NCBI GenBank assembly: GCA_014377485.1
Contig: JACMPM010000009.1
Coordinates: forward strand, 52,632 to 116,631
Origin: Bacteriovorax sp.
GTDB lineage: Bacteria > Bdellovibrionota > Bacteriovoracia > Bacteriovoracales > Bacteriovoracaceae
Direction: 5' to 3'
DNA length: 64,000 nucleotides
Within the stretch, counting starts at the first letter, position 1, and each line of letters begins with the position of its first letter. The notes beneath the pieces are model-generated. The model saw nothing but the letters and a program-made list of their open reading frames with translations. It was not told the DNA's origin and did not search any database. The position numbers and the translations under genes were made by a program. This document shows positions 7,805-17,330 of this stretch, one piece after another.

Positions 7805-8743
7805 CTAATAACTATCGGTTGCTTTAATTAATGCATCAGTGATGCCTTTTTCAGAAAGTGAATGTCCAGCATCAGCAATTAAATGAAATTCTGCTTCTGG
7901 AAAAGCCCGGTGCAGATCCCATGCAGATTCAGCAGGGCAAACGACATCGTAGCGTCCTTGAACAATTACTGTTGGGATATGACGAATCTTACCCACATTA
8001 TTTAAAAGGAAATTATCTTCGGTAAAGAATCCATTATTCATAAAATAATGACATTCAATACGGGCAAATGCATCTGCAAATTCATCTTCTCCGAAACGGG
8101 CAACGATATCAGTGTCTGGAATAAGTTTTGAAGTAGAGCCTTCCCAGATAGACCAGGCTTTTGCTGCTTCCTTTCTGGTTTTATTATCATCGGAAGTTAG
8201 GCGTTTATAATAGGCTTCAACAAAATTATGGCGTTCTTCTTTCGGAATAGGTTTAACATATCCTTCCCAGGCATCAGGATATATTTTTGAACATCCTTCC
8301 TGGTAAAACCAATCAATTTCTTTTTTGCGCAATAAAAATATTCCACGCAAGAAAAGTTCAGTGCATGGAAGCGGGTGTTTGATCGCGTAAGCCAAGGCTA
8401 GAGTTGATCCCCAAGAACCACCAAATACGGCCCATCTATTAATTGATAAATGTGTGCGAAGTGTTTCGATATCAGCGACTAAATCCCAAGTTGTGTTTTC
8501 TTTTAATTCTGCAAAAGGTGTGCTTTGTCCACAGCCTCTTTGATCCATGAGAATTATTCGCCATTTTTCTGGATTAAAATAACGGCGGTAATTAGGAATA
8601 ATTCCTCCACCAGGACCACCATGTAAAAAGACGACTGGTTTGCCTTTTGAGTTTCCTACTTCTTCGAAATAAATTGTATGAAGCTCAGAAACTTTGAGAA
8701 AGCCTGTACTATATGGTTCAATTTCAGGATACATTTCTTTCAT
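7805..8743 (-). CDS. pip: Prolyl aminopeptidase (proline iminopeptidase), alpha/beta hydrolase
   Basis: A 312-residue peptidase S33 enzyme that removes N-terminal proline from peptides. The oxyanion block is VVFLHGGPGGG near residues 38-48, then MDQRGCGQSTP. The nucleophile elbow is VFGGSWGSTLALAYA (Ser near 112). The family-specific LRGIFLLRKKEIDWFYQEG and the catalytic Asp and His regions (VQGRYDVVCPAESA and DAGHSLSE) are all present. Length matches the bacterial monomeric Pip group. It is divergent from DNA polymerase II and precedes the shortened binding protein in a likely two-gene unit. Confidence 0.92.
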   Translation of the reverse strand: MKEMYPEIEPYSTGFLKVSELHTIYFEEVGNSKGKPVVFLHGGPGGGIIPNYRRYFNPEKWRIILMDQRGCGQSTPFAELKENTTWDLVADIETLRTHLSINRWAVFGGSWGSTLALAYAIKHPLPCTELFLRGIFLLRKKEIDWFYQEGCSKIYPDAWEGYVKPIPKEERHNFVEAYYKRLTSDDNKTRKEAAKAWSIWEGSTSKLIPDTDIVARFGEDEFADAFARIECHYFMNNGFFTEDNFLLNNVGKIRHIPTVIVQGRYDVVCPAESAWDLHRAFPEAEFHLIADAGHSLSEKGITDALIKATDSY

Positions 8744-8803
8744 ACAACATTCCTTGGGACTTTGGTATTGGATTAGAAATTAGTGCATGTTATCCTAACT
8801 CAT

Positions 8804-11092
8804 ATGCATAAACAAATCGAAGGATTTATTTTATCCGGGCTAAGTAAGGATCAAGATGATCATCTGATTTTAAAACTCTACGGTCAATCAGATGCAGGCT
8901 CTTTTCTTGTCACTTTTAATCAATTTCAAAATTATTTTTTTGTCGAAAGCAAACAGTCAATTTCCATGAAAAACTTAGATGGAACTTGGGTCGAAAAAGT
9001 ATTATGCCGCAATCAAGCGGAATTAAAAGCCAAAAAAAAGCAATTTGAGGACCTTGGGTTACGTACATTTGAAACGGATATTAGACCCCTTGAGCGCTAC
9101 CTGATGGATCATGGGTTTTATGCACAGGTTAATATTACTGGCGAGGCTACAATTGTTAATGGAATCCTAACTTTTCAAAATCCCATAATTGAGAAAGGTA
9201 ATTATTATCCAAATTTTAAAATTATGTCTTTTGATATTGAAACTGGAAAAGATGGAAGACTTTATTCGCTGGCCTATTCTTTTAGATCACGTGACCTAAC
9301 TGAAGACAAAGTTTTTATGTTAGGACCTGAAACGAGTACAGAAGAAGTTATTTTTTGTCCTACTGAAAAACAAATCCTAGTTTCTTTTCAAGCCGCAACT
9401 AAGCGTCTTGATCCAGATATTTTTACCGGATGGAATGTGATTGGTTTTGATTTTCATTTTTTAGAAAAAAAATCCAAACAATTTAATTCTCCTCTTTATT
9501 TAGGCAGAGGTAACAGACCTCTGGATATGTTTCAAAACTCTCGTGGTGAATGGACAATGAATCTTGAAGGACGAGTCATTATCGATGGACCTTGGGCCTT
9601 GAAGACCAATTATTTTAATTTTGAAAGTTACAAATTAAATAATGTCGCTAAAGAAGTTTTGGGTGCAGGCAAAGATATTGATGAAGATGAAGTGCATGAT
9701 AAATGGGATGAGATTGAACGTCGATTTCGCGAAGATAAATTAGCACTTGCCAGATATAATTTGATAGACGCTCAATTGGTTTTAGATATTTTTGAAAAAA
9801 CAAAACTGATAGATCTTCTTTTGAGCCGCTCGTTGATTTCAGGATTGCTTCTGGAAAGAGTCGGTGGATCTACGGCTTCTTTTGATCATTTCTTTTTGCC
9901 GCAATTGCATGAATTCAGCTATGTCGCACCCAATGTTGCTGATGTTTCATATTCCAGACAGGCCAAAGGTGGATTTGTTTTAAATCCGCAAGTAGGAGTT
10001 CATGAAAATGTTTTAGTTATGGATTTTAAAAGTTTATATCCGACACTCATTGAAACTTTTTTAATAGATCCTCTCTCTCTTGCCGAGCGATCGGTAAATC
10101 CACTTAAAACTCCGGAAGATTTTACTTTTTCTCGCGATCACCACATTCTTCCTGGAAAAATATCAGAATTATTAGAGCGTCGGGCTAAGGCTAAAACAGA
10201 AAATAATATGAACCTCTCTCAGGCCATAAAAATCTTAATGAATAGTTTTTATGGCGTAATGGGCTCGAGCGGGTGTCGTTTTTATCAAGAAGATTTGCCA
10301 GATGCCATAACTGGGACGGGCCAGTGGCTTTTGAAGACTGTAATCAGTTTTTTAGAAGAATTAGGTTTTCAGGTTCTTTATGGAGATACAGACTCGATCT
10401 TTGTTCAATTGAAAACTTTTGAAGGTTATGAGGCTCAAGGAATTGGTTTAGTTAAAAAAGTAAACCAGTTTTTGTTTGAAAAACTTCAAAACGATTTTGC
10501 TGTCGTCTCTAAATTGGAAATTCAATACGATAAATTTTTCAAGAAATTAATCTTAACTTCCACTCGCGGTGAAGGTGGTGGTGCCAAAAAAAGATATGCA
10601 GGTTTGAAACTTTTGAAAACACCATCTGGAATTAAAGAAGAAATGGTTCTTACTGGAATGGAATATGTGCGTTCTGATTGGAGTGCCTTAGCCCGCAATT
10701 TTCAATTTGAATTGATTCGACGAGTTTTTTATGGCGAAAATCTGGAATCTTTTATTGATCAGACAGTTAAAGATCTGGAGGCAAAAAAACTTGATCACAC
10801 TCTCGTCCTGAGTAAACGTCTGACTAAACCAATTGACGAGTATATCAAGAATATACCTCCTCACGCTAAAGCCGCTAAAATATTATTTGAGAAGAAAGGT
10901 ATTTTAAAAAAACGCCCTCAATATGTGATGACTTTGAGAGGGGCAATTCCAATCGAGCTTCCTCATGACGATATAGATTACGAGTATTATATCGATCGGC
11001 AGCTGGCTCCAATAGCCGATAGTATTCTTTCCTTGTTTGGACAAAGTTTTGAAAGTTTCCGAGGTCCACAGCTCTCACTTTTCCAATTTTAA
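8804..11092 (+). CDS. polB: DNA polymerase II (family B), with 3'-5' exonuclease
   Basis: A 762-residue family B polymerase; E. coli Pol II has 783. Exonuclease motifs are intact: FDIETGKDG near residue 142, WNVIGFDFHFL, and YNLIDAQLVLDIF. Polymerase motifs follow: DFKSLYPTLIETFLIDP (motif A, about 406), KILMNSFYGVMGSSGCRF (motif B) and YGDTDSIFV (motif C, about 525). Pol II restarts stalled forks and bypasses some lesions. I start at ATG 8804, where MHKQIEGFILSG aligns with the E. coli N-terminus; an in-frame GTG at 8783 would add seven residues, and neither start has a strong ribosome-binding site. No LexA box is obvious in the short region shared with the divergent pip. Confidence 0.93.
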   Translation: MHKQIEGFILSGLSKDQDDHLILKLYGQSDAGSFLVTFNQFQNYFFVESKQSISMKNLDGTWVEKVLCRNQAELKAKKKQFEDLGLRTFETDIRPLERYLMDHGFYAQVNITGEATIVNGILTFQNPIIEKGNYYPNFKIMSFDIETGKDGRLYSLAYSFRSRDLTEDKVFMLGPETSTEEVIFCPTEKQILVSFQAATKRLDPDIFTGWNVIGFDFHFLEKKSKQFNSPLYLGRGNRPLDMFQNSRGEWTMNLEGRVIIDGPWALKTNYFNFESYKLNNVAKEVLGAGKDIDEDEVHDKWDEIERRFREDKLALARYNLIDAQLVLDIFEKTKLIDLLLSRSLISGLLLERVGGSTASFDHFFLPQLHEFSYVAPNVADVSYSRQAKGGFVLNPQVGVHENVLVMDFKSLYPTLIETFLIDPLSLAERSVNPLKTPEDFTFSRDHHILPGKISELLERRAKAKTENNMNLSQAIKILMNSFYGVMGSSGCRFYQEDLPDAITGTGQWLLKTVISFLEELGFQVLYGDTDSIFVQLKTFEGYEAQGIGLVKKVNQFLFEKLQNDFAVVSKLEIQYDKFFKKLILTSTRGEGGGAKKRYAGLKLLKTPSGIKEEMVLTGMEYVRSDWSALARNFQFELIRRVFYGENLESFIDQTVKDLEAKKLDHTLVLSKRLTKPIDEYIKNIPPHAKAAKILFEKKGILKKRPQYVMTLRGAIPIELPHDDIDYEYYIDRQLAPIADSILSLFGQSFESFRGPQLSLFQF

Positions 11093-11128
11093 GTTTTAAA
11101 TGTAAGAACTTTCCGTTAGCATAGTGTT

Positions 11129-12052
11129 ATGGATTCTATCCCTAAATTTTTCAAAGAAAGTATAATGAACCTTTATAGGGGGGCCATTCTTTTTTATAAT
11201 AAAAAAGGGACGACTCTCGCATCCTCTGCCAGTTTTTATGCATTGATAACAGTCGTTCCATTTGCTCTTTTAATGGTAAGGGGGATTGGTTATTTTCTTG
11301 GAAACCTTGATAAAACCCAAAAATATATTTTCCTGATTGGCTCTCAGTTTTTTCCAGATGTGGCCCCTCAACTAATGACTCGATTACAAGTTTTAATTAA
11401 AGGTCCGTTATTTGCTGGAACTAATTTTACTGTTTTAAACTTTTTTTTCTTAGCAGTTTCTACGATCACATTTTTAAATTCAATTTGGATGGGAATCTTT
11501 TTCATTACAGACGATAAGAGTATTCTGTCTCTTTGGAGAATTCTTAAGGGATTCGTTATCATTGGAATGACACTTCTGATGTTAGGATTAATCTTTATTC
11601 TTCCGCCCATAATCATCTATATTATCAAATTTCTACAATCGAATATCCTTACACATTTCTTCTATGACAATTTTGAATTTTTAAGACCAATGATGAATTT
11701 TTTCTTGAAGGTCAATTTAAAAAAATCCTATTGGTTAAACTCAAATATTCTTCACATAACTATCCTGATTTTTTATTTTACTGTGCTCTATCGTTGGCTT
11801 TTTTTGTGGAAAATTCAATTGCATGAAGCTTTTGTTGCGGCAATAGCATTTTCACTTTCAGTGTTTCTGGGCAAGTCTATCTTTTGGGTTTATATTTATT
11901 ATGTGCGCACTAGTTTAATGAGAAATTATGGCGATCTCTATACCACCGTAATGGGAGTGATCTGGCTTTTTTATCTTATGTGTTTTTTCTTTTATGGAGC
12001 CTGCGTTTGTCATATTTATAAAGAAAGAAGGGAATTGGGGTTAGGAAAATGA
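11129..12052 (+). CDS. YihY/BrkB-family inner-membrane protein
   Basis: A 307-residue polytopic membrane protein with about six hydrophobic segments. The N-terminal signature of the YihY (formerly misnamed RNase BN) family is clear: KKGTTLASSASFYALITVVPFALLM near residues 26-50. The C-terminal half has YGDLYTTVMGVIWLFYLMCFFFYGACVC, also typical. Function is not firmly established for the family; roles in envelope transport have been proposed. It overlaps the downstream YggT gene by 4 bases (ATGA), so these two membrane proteins are coupled. Confidence 0.85.
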   Translation: MDSIPKFFKESIMNLYRGAILFYNKKGTTLASSASFYALITVVPFALLMVRGIGYFLGNLDKTQKYIFLIGSQFFPDVAPQLMTRLQVLIKGPLFAGTNFTVLNFFFLAVSTITFLNSIWMGIFFITDDKSILSLWRILKGFVIIGMTLLMLGLIFILPPIIIYIIKFLQSNILTHFFYDNFEFLRPMMNFFLKVNLKKSYWLNSNILHITILIFYFTVLYRWLFLWKIQLHEAFVAAIAFSLSVFLGKSIFWVYIYYVRTSLMRNYGDLYTTVMGVIWLFYLMCFFFYGACVCHIYKERRELGLGK

Positions 12053-12276
12053 ATGTAATTCAAACATTATTGAAGCTCTATATTTATGCTCTTATTTTTG
12101 ATGCGATCTTAAGCTTCTTTCCCGAGCTTCAGAAGCATAAATGGAGACGCCAATTAAAAAGAATTTGTGATTATAGTTGTGATCCGATTAGAAAATATCT
12201 TCCGCCGAGTTTGCCTTTTGATTTTTCTCCCATCCTGGTTATTTTTATCATTCAACTTTTAATGTTTCTCTGGTAA
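12049..12276 (+). CDS. YggT-family membrane protein
   Basis: A 75-residue protein matching a single YggT repeat: a first membrane helix (LLKLYIYALIFDAILSFF), a basic loop, then the signature CDPIRKYLPPSLPFDFSPILV and a second helix (IIQLLMFLW). In the family, D-P-x-R-x-x-x-P-x-x-x-x-x-D-x-S-P is the diagnostic stretch. YggT proteins often occur near pyrroline-5-carboxylate reductase and YggS or in division-related contexts. Here it is coupled to a YihY protein and lies 1.1 kb from an FtsB-like gene. Confidence 0.85.
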   Translation: MNVIQTLLKLYIYALIFDAILSFFPELQKHKWRRQLKRICDYSCDPIRKYLPPSLPFDFSPILVIFIIQLLMFLW

Positions 12277-12304
12277 ATTTAAATACTTTTATGCGTAGAA
12301 AAAC

Positions 12305-12334
12305 TTGTCATTAAAGCAATTTTAATTTTACAAT
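12305..12334 (+). promoter_or_regulatory. Candidate sigma-70 promoter for the 12381 gene
   Basis: TTGTCA (5/6) and TACAAT (5/6) are separated by 18 bases, ending 46 bases before the ATG at 12381. It sits in an otherwise empty, very AT-rich gap after the YggT gene, so chance matches are possible. Confidence 0.4.
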
Positions 12335-12380
12335 AATTACAGAGATTAAAAATTAAGCTCCCTTCATAGGATTTGATAGG

Positions 12381-13301
12381 ATGAACCAAACTGAACTAAG
12401 TTTAGATTTACTTCTACAAGAGACTCTGGCACTGACAGAGTATCTACGTGTAACTAATTTACCAAAAAAATATTCCGAAACGTCCCAACAATCATTTTTT
12501 GATAACTCCGAAAAAGACGACGACTATCTCTATGATCTGGCTGAAAGCCTGATTTCAGATACTCTTGAAGCTCAAGAAATTATTCCAATGGTAGAGCCGG
12601 AGCTTTTTACTCAGGAAAGAATTCTTCCTGAAACTTCCGGTGTTATTTATAAAATCGACAACGGCATCAGTACTTTCTGTGTGCGTGGTTATTCTGCTCC
12701 TAATATTCGAGAAGCTTTTAATGAATTAACTAATCTTGAAGCTGCTAAGAGAATTGTTTTAAAGCTAGATAAGTCCACTGGTCTGGATTCGGTTGAATTT
12801 TTTGAAACTAAAAGTTTTGAATTGGCCGAAGCGGTACGAGAACAAATCATTAATCGTCGTTTTCCACATCAAGAAGATGCCGTTTGTAATTTAAGTGACC
12901 CCGGATTCAGTTGGTGGATGAATATTGAGCAAGACAGTCATGATCGATTTGAAATTTTCTTCCGCTCTCATGGCATAAACCGCGCTGATAAATACATTCA
13001 ACTTGGTCCTATAGGGGACGGTTCAGTGGCCGCACTTCGCATGAATCAAGCTCGCACTTTACTTCGTAGTTCATTTCCAATTAGTGAATTTTCTTGTGAT
13101 GATAAGAGTTTTACAGTAGCCTCTTCAAAACCTGATCATTTAAGTTTTATCTCTTTTAAGAATATCTTTCTCGAGGGTGTGAATCTCACTGAACTCGAGA
13201 ATTTTCCAGATAACGGCGTAGGACGGACTTTGTATTATTACTTTCATGAACTAGCGATAGTTAGAAAGTTTTGGATTGAAGTCAAAACAAAGCTCGGTTA
13301 A
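12381..13301 (+). CDS. Protein of unknown function (306 residues)
   Basis: A soluble-looking protein with no signal peptide or membrane segment. The N-terminal 80 residues are acidic and probably flexible (FFDNSEKDDDYLYDLAE). A central region, GVIYKIDNGISTFCVRGYSAPNIREAF, begins a mixed alpha/beta domain, and the C-terminal half contains FSWWMNIEQ and ELENFPDNGVGRTLYYYFHEL. I do not recognise a family. It lies between membrane genes and the FtsB-like gene and is probably co-transcribed with the latter (46-base gap), which weakly hints at a cell-envelope or division context. Confidence 0.65.
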   Translation: MNQTELSLDLLLQETLALTEYLRVTNLPKKYSETSQQSFFDNSEKDDDYLYDLAESLISDTLEAQEIIPMVEPELFTQERILPETSGVIYKIDNGISTFCVRGYSAPNIREAFNELTNLEAAKRIVLKLDKSTGLDSVEFFETKSFELAEAVREQIINRRFPHQEDAVCNLSDPGFSWWMNIEQDSHDRFEIFFRSHGINRADKYIQLGPIGDGSVAALRMNQARTLLRSSFPISEFSCDDKSFTVASSKPDHLSFISFKNIFLEGVNLTELENFPDNGVGRTLYYYFHELAIVRKFWIEVKTKLG

Positions 13302-13347
13302 AATAGAATAAAACAGGATGTTTTTTCTCTAACGACAGGATGTTTGC

Positions 13348-14127
13348 TTGGAATTTTCATTTGACCGTTCAAACGGAACTCAATCTACTGGGCCGAGTGC
13401 AAAGGCTCAGACACCGCCTCAGCCAACTCAACAAGCTCAATCAACTCCTAGTGATGATGGAATTGATACTTCGACAATTACCAATGAGAGATTAAGAAAA
13501 GCCATTGAAAAAAACCGAGCTCGACAAGCTGAGCGCAATCGCACAAATCCTCAAGCAGCAGAACAACAGCAATATACAGAACAGGCTTCTTTATTTGATA
13601 AGCAGCAACAACAAACTCAAAATGATGAACCGGCCCCACAAGTTCCGCCTCTAAGACATCGTGCTCAAGAAAGAGCCCATGCAGGAACTCCAAAAGCCTC
13701 GACTGTAGTCACAAGAAGAAGTGTTGCGAGACCTGATGAAGCAGAATTTATTCCAGTTAAAAGAACTCCGAGAAAAGTAGCGAGCCAAATAAGTTATACA
13801 ACCACAAGTCGAAAAAAGTCTAAGCCATTGGATCCAACTTTAGTTGGGTACCTGGTTAAAGGATGCTGGATTTTTTGTGTCGTCATGATACTTCGATTGA
13901 TTTTTGCTAACGGTGGCGTGACGGATTTTTATTCACAACGCTCAATGTATAGCGACCGCTTAACAGAACTGGATCGTATTAAAAAAGAAAACATGCAACT
14001 TGTTCATGAAATTGAACGCATGCAAACAGATACTTCTTTTCAAAAAAAATTAGTGCGAGACAATCTCGGGTTTATTGCTGCTGACGAGTTTTTAGTACTA
14101 TTCCCGAAAGAGAAGTCGGTCCAGTAA
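13348..14127 (+). CDS. FtsB/DivIC-like septum formation protein with long disordered N-terminal tail
   Basis: A 259-residue bitopic membrane protein. Residues 1-160 are Gln/Pro/Thr-rich, probably disordered and cytoplasmic, with basic patches. Residues 166-187 form one membrane helix, 198-228 a coiled coil (YSDRLTELDRIKKENMQLVHEIERM), and 236-253 the conserved DivIC/FtsB end V-R-D-N-L-G-F-x-x-x-D-E-F. FtsB normally has about 100 residues and links FtsL and FtsQ in the divisome. The tail is the unusual part. Start is TTG at 13348, with AGGA 7 bases upstream. Its 3' end overlaps the convergent DUF192 gene by 56 bases. Confidence 0.8.
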   Translation: MEFSFDRSNGTQSTGPSAKAQTPPQPTQQAQSTPSDDGIDTSTITNERLRKAIEKNRARQAERNRTNPQAAEQQQYTEQASLFDKQQQQTQNDEPAPQVPPLRHRAQERAHAGTPKASTVVTRRSVARPDEAEFIPVKRTPRKVASQISYTTTSRKKSKPLDPTLVGYLVKGCWIFCVVMILRLIFANGGVTDFYSQRSMYSDRLTELDRIKKENMQLVHEIERMQTDTSFQKKLVRDNLGFIAADEFLVLFPKEKSVQ

Positions 14128-14587
14128 ATTTTAGCTTATCATTTTTTTTAAGGTTTTTTCCAAAAGGCGCTCCGGCCTTGGTTTCTAAAACAAATTGGGC
14201 ATCATAGGAATCGGTTTTATAAATGACCGGTGGATCTGATTTTCCAGGATGAGCAGGAACATTTTTTTCAATTCCTACAATCTTTAAATTGGGATCCAAA
14301 AAAATAATGTCTAAATTAAAATAGGTATCGGGCATCCAAAAGCGACGCGGACCTACCTCGGGATTAACAAACAACATTCCTCTAGAATCGCTAAATTCAT
14401 TAGACTTCAATCCGCTTAATCCTTGAGTATGCTGAATTCGAGTCAAGGCCAAGTCCAACTCAACTGCTATTCCACTTGGATTTTGCATTTTAAAAAGCTC
14501 CTTTCCCCAAGCTATTTGGCCCGTTAGGACAAACGTAAAAATAAGATTTTTAATGAGCTTTAAGGTGGATTGAGTTATAGTTGTCAT
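14072..14587 (-). CDS. DUF192 family exported protein
   Basis: A 171-residue protein. An N-terminal hydrophobic segment (LIKNLIFTFVLTGQIAWG) looks like a signal peptide. The rest matches DUF192: ELDLALTRIQHTQGLSGLKS, then the signature RGMLFVNPEVGPRRFWMPDTYFNLDIIFLDPNL (quoted here only in part: GMLF, FWMPDTYFNLDIIFLD). Function is unknown; family members are often periplasmic. The last 56 bases are antisense to the coding end of the FtsB-like gene. It is divergent from aspS. Confidence 0.82.
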   Translation of the reverse strand: MTTITQSTLKLIKNLIFTFVLTGQIAWGKELFKMQNPSGIAVELDLALTRIQHTQGLSGLKSNEFSDSRGMLFVNPEVGPRRFWMPDTYFNLDIIFLDPNLKIVGIEKNVPAHPGKSDPPVIYKTDSYDAQFVLETKAGAPFGKNLKKNDKLKFTGPTSLSGIVLKTRQQQ

Positions 14588-14655
14588 GATAATTCCCTAC
14601 AGTTCTACTAAATGAAGAGCAGAGGAAATTGTCGTCAATTAAGTAGGAGAAATCA

Positions 14656-16455
14656 ATGACCAACGCAATCAAAGGATTAATGAGAACCCATCATTGTGGG
14701 GAACTTAAAGCTTCTGATATTGGAACGACGGTGACTCTTTGTGGATGGGTGAATAAGTATAGAAATTTAGGAAGCCTTCACTTTATCGATTTACGCGATA
14801 AATATGGTGTGACTCAATTGGGATTTGTTGATTTCAAAGGAAACAGCGATGAACTAAAAAAATGCTCGCTCGAATCAGTTATTCAGGCAACTGGAATAGT
14901 TGTGGCAAGACCGGCGGAGGCTCAGAATGCCAATATGGAAACTGGGGCAATTGAAGTTCAAGTCACAGAACTTTCTATTCTTTCAAAATCAGATATAGAC
15001 TCGATTCCATTTCTTCCATTTGGTGCAGTTGAGGCAACAGAAGATCTTCGTTTGAAATACCGCTACCTCGATCTACGTACTAAAAAATTACAAGATATTC
15101 TTTTATTGCGTTCGCGCACAATGAACAAAATCAGGAGCCTCTTAACTGACGAGGATTTTGTTGAAGTTGAGACTCCAATTCTTTATAAATCAACTCCAGA
15201 AGGCGCTCGCGATTATATTGTTCCTTCACGCGTTCATCCTGGACAAGTTTATGCTCTTCCTCAATCACCCCAAACTCTAAAGCAGTTGTTGATGATTGGT
15301 GGAACTGATAAATATTTTCAAATCTGCCGTTGTTTCCGAGATGAAGATTTAAGGGCCGACCGCCAGCCGGAATTTTCTCAAGTTGACATGGAAATTTCTT
15401 TCGCTACTCAAATATATATGAAAAACCTAGTCGAAAAAATGTTGAAAAAAGTTTTTGACCTGAGTGATAACTTCAGTATCCCGATGATGACTTATGCGGA
15501 AGCTATGAATATTTACGGTTGTGATAAACCAGATATTCGTTTTGGATTAAAGCAAATGATTGTCACCGATATTTTTAAAGGTTCAGATTTTGCTACGTTT
15601 TCCACAGTGTCAGACGCCAATGGGTTAATTAAAGCAATATTTGTCCCAGAATCAATGGGACAATTCACACGTAAAGATACCGATGCATTTCCTCTTGTCG
15701 TAAAACCACACGGTGGATTGGGTGTAGCCTTTTACAAACTCTCTAAAGGCGAGCGCAGTACTGGTATTTCAAAATTTATTACTGAAGAAATAGAAAAAAA
15801 ATTGTTTGCTCTATCGGAAGTGCAAGGCGATGGGACATGGTTGTTCTTTGCTGACAATAGCCACTCTGTTGCCCATGCAAGTGCCGACGCTCTAAGAAGA
15901 AATCTGGGCCATAAGTTAAATCTTATAAGCGCAGCAGATAAGGCTTTCTTATGGGTTTATGATTTTCCACTACTCGAATGGAGTGAAGAGTCTGCTCGTT
16001 TTACAGCATGCCACCATCCATTTACCATGCCTTCGAGAGATAAACTTGATGTCTTCATGAATGCAGACCACAAAGATGCAAACGGACCACTTGGTAAACT
16101 TACAGCAGAAGCCTACGATGTCGTTTGTAACGGATATGAAATTGGTGGCGGATCGATCCGCATTTATGACCAAGCCGTGCAAGATAGAATGTTTAAAGTT
16201 TTAGGTTTCACTCCAGAAGAAACAAAAAACCAATTTGGGTTTTTTATTGAAGCCTTAAAATATGGTGTTCCTCCACATGGTGGTCTGGCCTTCGGCCTAG
16301 ATCGATTAATTATGATCCTAACAGGGACAGACTCGATTCGAGACGTAATTGCCTTTCCAAAAACTTCTTCTGCCAGCGATTTAATGTCGCAAGCACCTTC
16401 GCGCCCTAGTGAATCGCAGCTTAAAGAACTTCATTTCAATTGGACAAAATCTTAA
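14656..16455 (+). CDS. aspS: Aspartyl-tRNA synthetase, bacterial type
   Basis: A 599-residue class IIb synthetase that charges tRNA with aspartate. The N-terminal OB-fold anticodon domain covers about 10-110 ([24 protein letters not shown]). The catalytic core has motif 1 around [20 protein letters not shown], motif 2 at [18 protein letters not shown], and motif 3 at [14 protein letters not shown]. The bacteria-specific GAD insertion (about 290-420) is present, containing [12 protein letters not shown]. Length is the usual 590-600. A GTAGGAG ribosome-binding site lies 7 bases before the ATG. A hairpin follows the stop. Confidence 0.96.
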   Translation: MTNAIKGLMRTHHCGELKASDIGTTVTLCGWVNKYRNLGSLHFIDLRDKYGVTQLGFVDFKGNSDELKKCSLESVIQATGIVVARPAEAQNANMETGAIEVQVTELSILSKSDIDSIPFLPFGAVEATEDLRLKYRYLDLRTKKLQDILLLRSRTMNKIRSLLTDEDFVEVETPILYKSTPEGARDYIVPSRVHPGQVYALPQSPQTLKQLLMIGGTDKYFQICRCFRDEDLRADRQPEFSQVDMEISFATQIYMKNLVEKMLKKVFDLSDNFSIPMMTYAEAMNIYGCDKPDIRFGLKQMIVTDIFKGSDFATFSTVSDANGLIKAIFVPESMGQFTRKDTDAFPLVVKPHGGLGVAFYKLSKGERSTGISKFITEEIEKKLFALSEVQGDGTWLFFADNSHSVAHASADALRRNLGHKLNLISAADKAFLWVYDFPLLEWSEESARFTACHHPFTMPSRDKLDVFMNADHKDANGPLGKLTAEAYDVVCNGYEIGGGSIRIYDQAVQDRMFKVLGFTPEETKNQFGFFIEALKYGVPPHGGLAFGLDRLIMILTGTDSIRDVIAFPKTSSASDLMSQAPSRPSESQLKELHFNWTKS

Positions 16456-16470
16456 ATAAATTCTTGATTT

Positions 16471-16496
16471 AATAGACCTTAGTAATAAGGTCTATT
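16471..16496 (+). terminator. Probable terminator hairpin after aspS
   Basis: AATAGACCTTA and TAAGGTCTATT form a perfect 11-bp stem with a GTAA loop. A T-rich stretch follows only after CATAAC, so termination may be imperfect. Confidence 0.55.
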
Positions 16497-16583
16497 CATA
16501 ACTTTTTTCAATAGATACTTAATTTTTATCAATTATTCTTATCTCTTCTAATATTCGATAATTTCGAGCAGGGGATTTTAAGT

Positions 16584-17330
16584 ATGAATGGATTATTTTT
16601 AGGTTTAATTGGAGGTGCAGTAGTTAGTATAGCTACAATCGTTGGCGCCCTCCTGATTTACTTCAAAGATAATTTTAATAGTGAGCCACTTTTCAAACTA
16701 AAATTAGATTTTTTTGCAGGTCTCTTGCTGATTATAACAGCGGCAAATCTTCTGTACCCCAATTCTATTGAAAAAAATATTAGCCTTAATGTTGCAGCCT
16801 TTTTTTTAGGGTTTTTAATTTTAATTCTTTCAAAAAGCATATTGAAGATTATTTTAGATACTATCGTTATCAATAATCAAGAAGAGCAAAAAGCCATATT
16901 ATTTATTCTAATTGTTATGTTGAAAAATATACCTGTTGGATTAGCGGCAGGAGCTTCAATGAATTTGAGCCACGATGGCGTAAGTAATTCATTGTTAACA
17001 GCACTTGCTTTTCATAACTTAATTGAAGGAACAGCAGTTGCACTTTGTTTTTTATCTTTAGGTCTGGAGCCGATAATGGCCGTTGTTGGAGCATTGGTCG
17101 TGTCGATATTGGCAATAGCTGCTGGTTTGTTTGGGGGATACTTTGGTCAAGAAAGTTTAAATATTTTGTCTCTTATCATGGCCTTCGCTGGTGGAGCATT
17201 AATGAGTTCTATTATTCAAGAAGCTCTCGGCATTGCAATAAGAGAAATTAGAAAAATACTTTTAAAACCAAATTTTGTGAGTGCGATTGTGGTCATGTTA
17301 ATATTTATTGTTTGGAAGGAGTTATTATGA
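16584..17330 (+). CDS. ZIP-family metal transporter
   Basis: A 248-residue inner-membrane protein with about eight membrane helices. ZIP transporters import Zn, Fe or Mn. The helix 4 and 5 metal-site motifs are recognisable as LKNIPVGLAAG and FHNLIEGTAVAL. The helix 5 motif is close to the usual H-E/N-x-x-E-G, but in helix 4 the canonical H-N-x-P-E-G reads K-N-I-P-V-G, so a usual metal-ligand His and the Glu are replaced. The gene is translationally coupled to dps (ATGA), which suggests iron or manganese supply to or around the Dps store. A ZIP-like protein with altered selectivity, or an exporter-like relative, are alternatives. Confidence 0.78.
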   Translation: MNGLFLGLIGGAVVSIATIVGALLIYFKDNFNSEPLFKLKLDFFAGLLLIITAANLLYPNSIEKNISLNVAAFFLGFLILILSKSILKIILDTIVINNQEEQKAILFILIVMLKNIPVGLAAGASMNLSHDGVSNSLLTALAFHNLIEGTAVALCFLSLGLEPIMAVVGALVVSILAIAAGLFGGYFGQESLNILSLIMAFAGGALMSSIIQEALGIAIREIRKILLKPNFVSAIVVMLIFIVWKELL

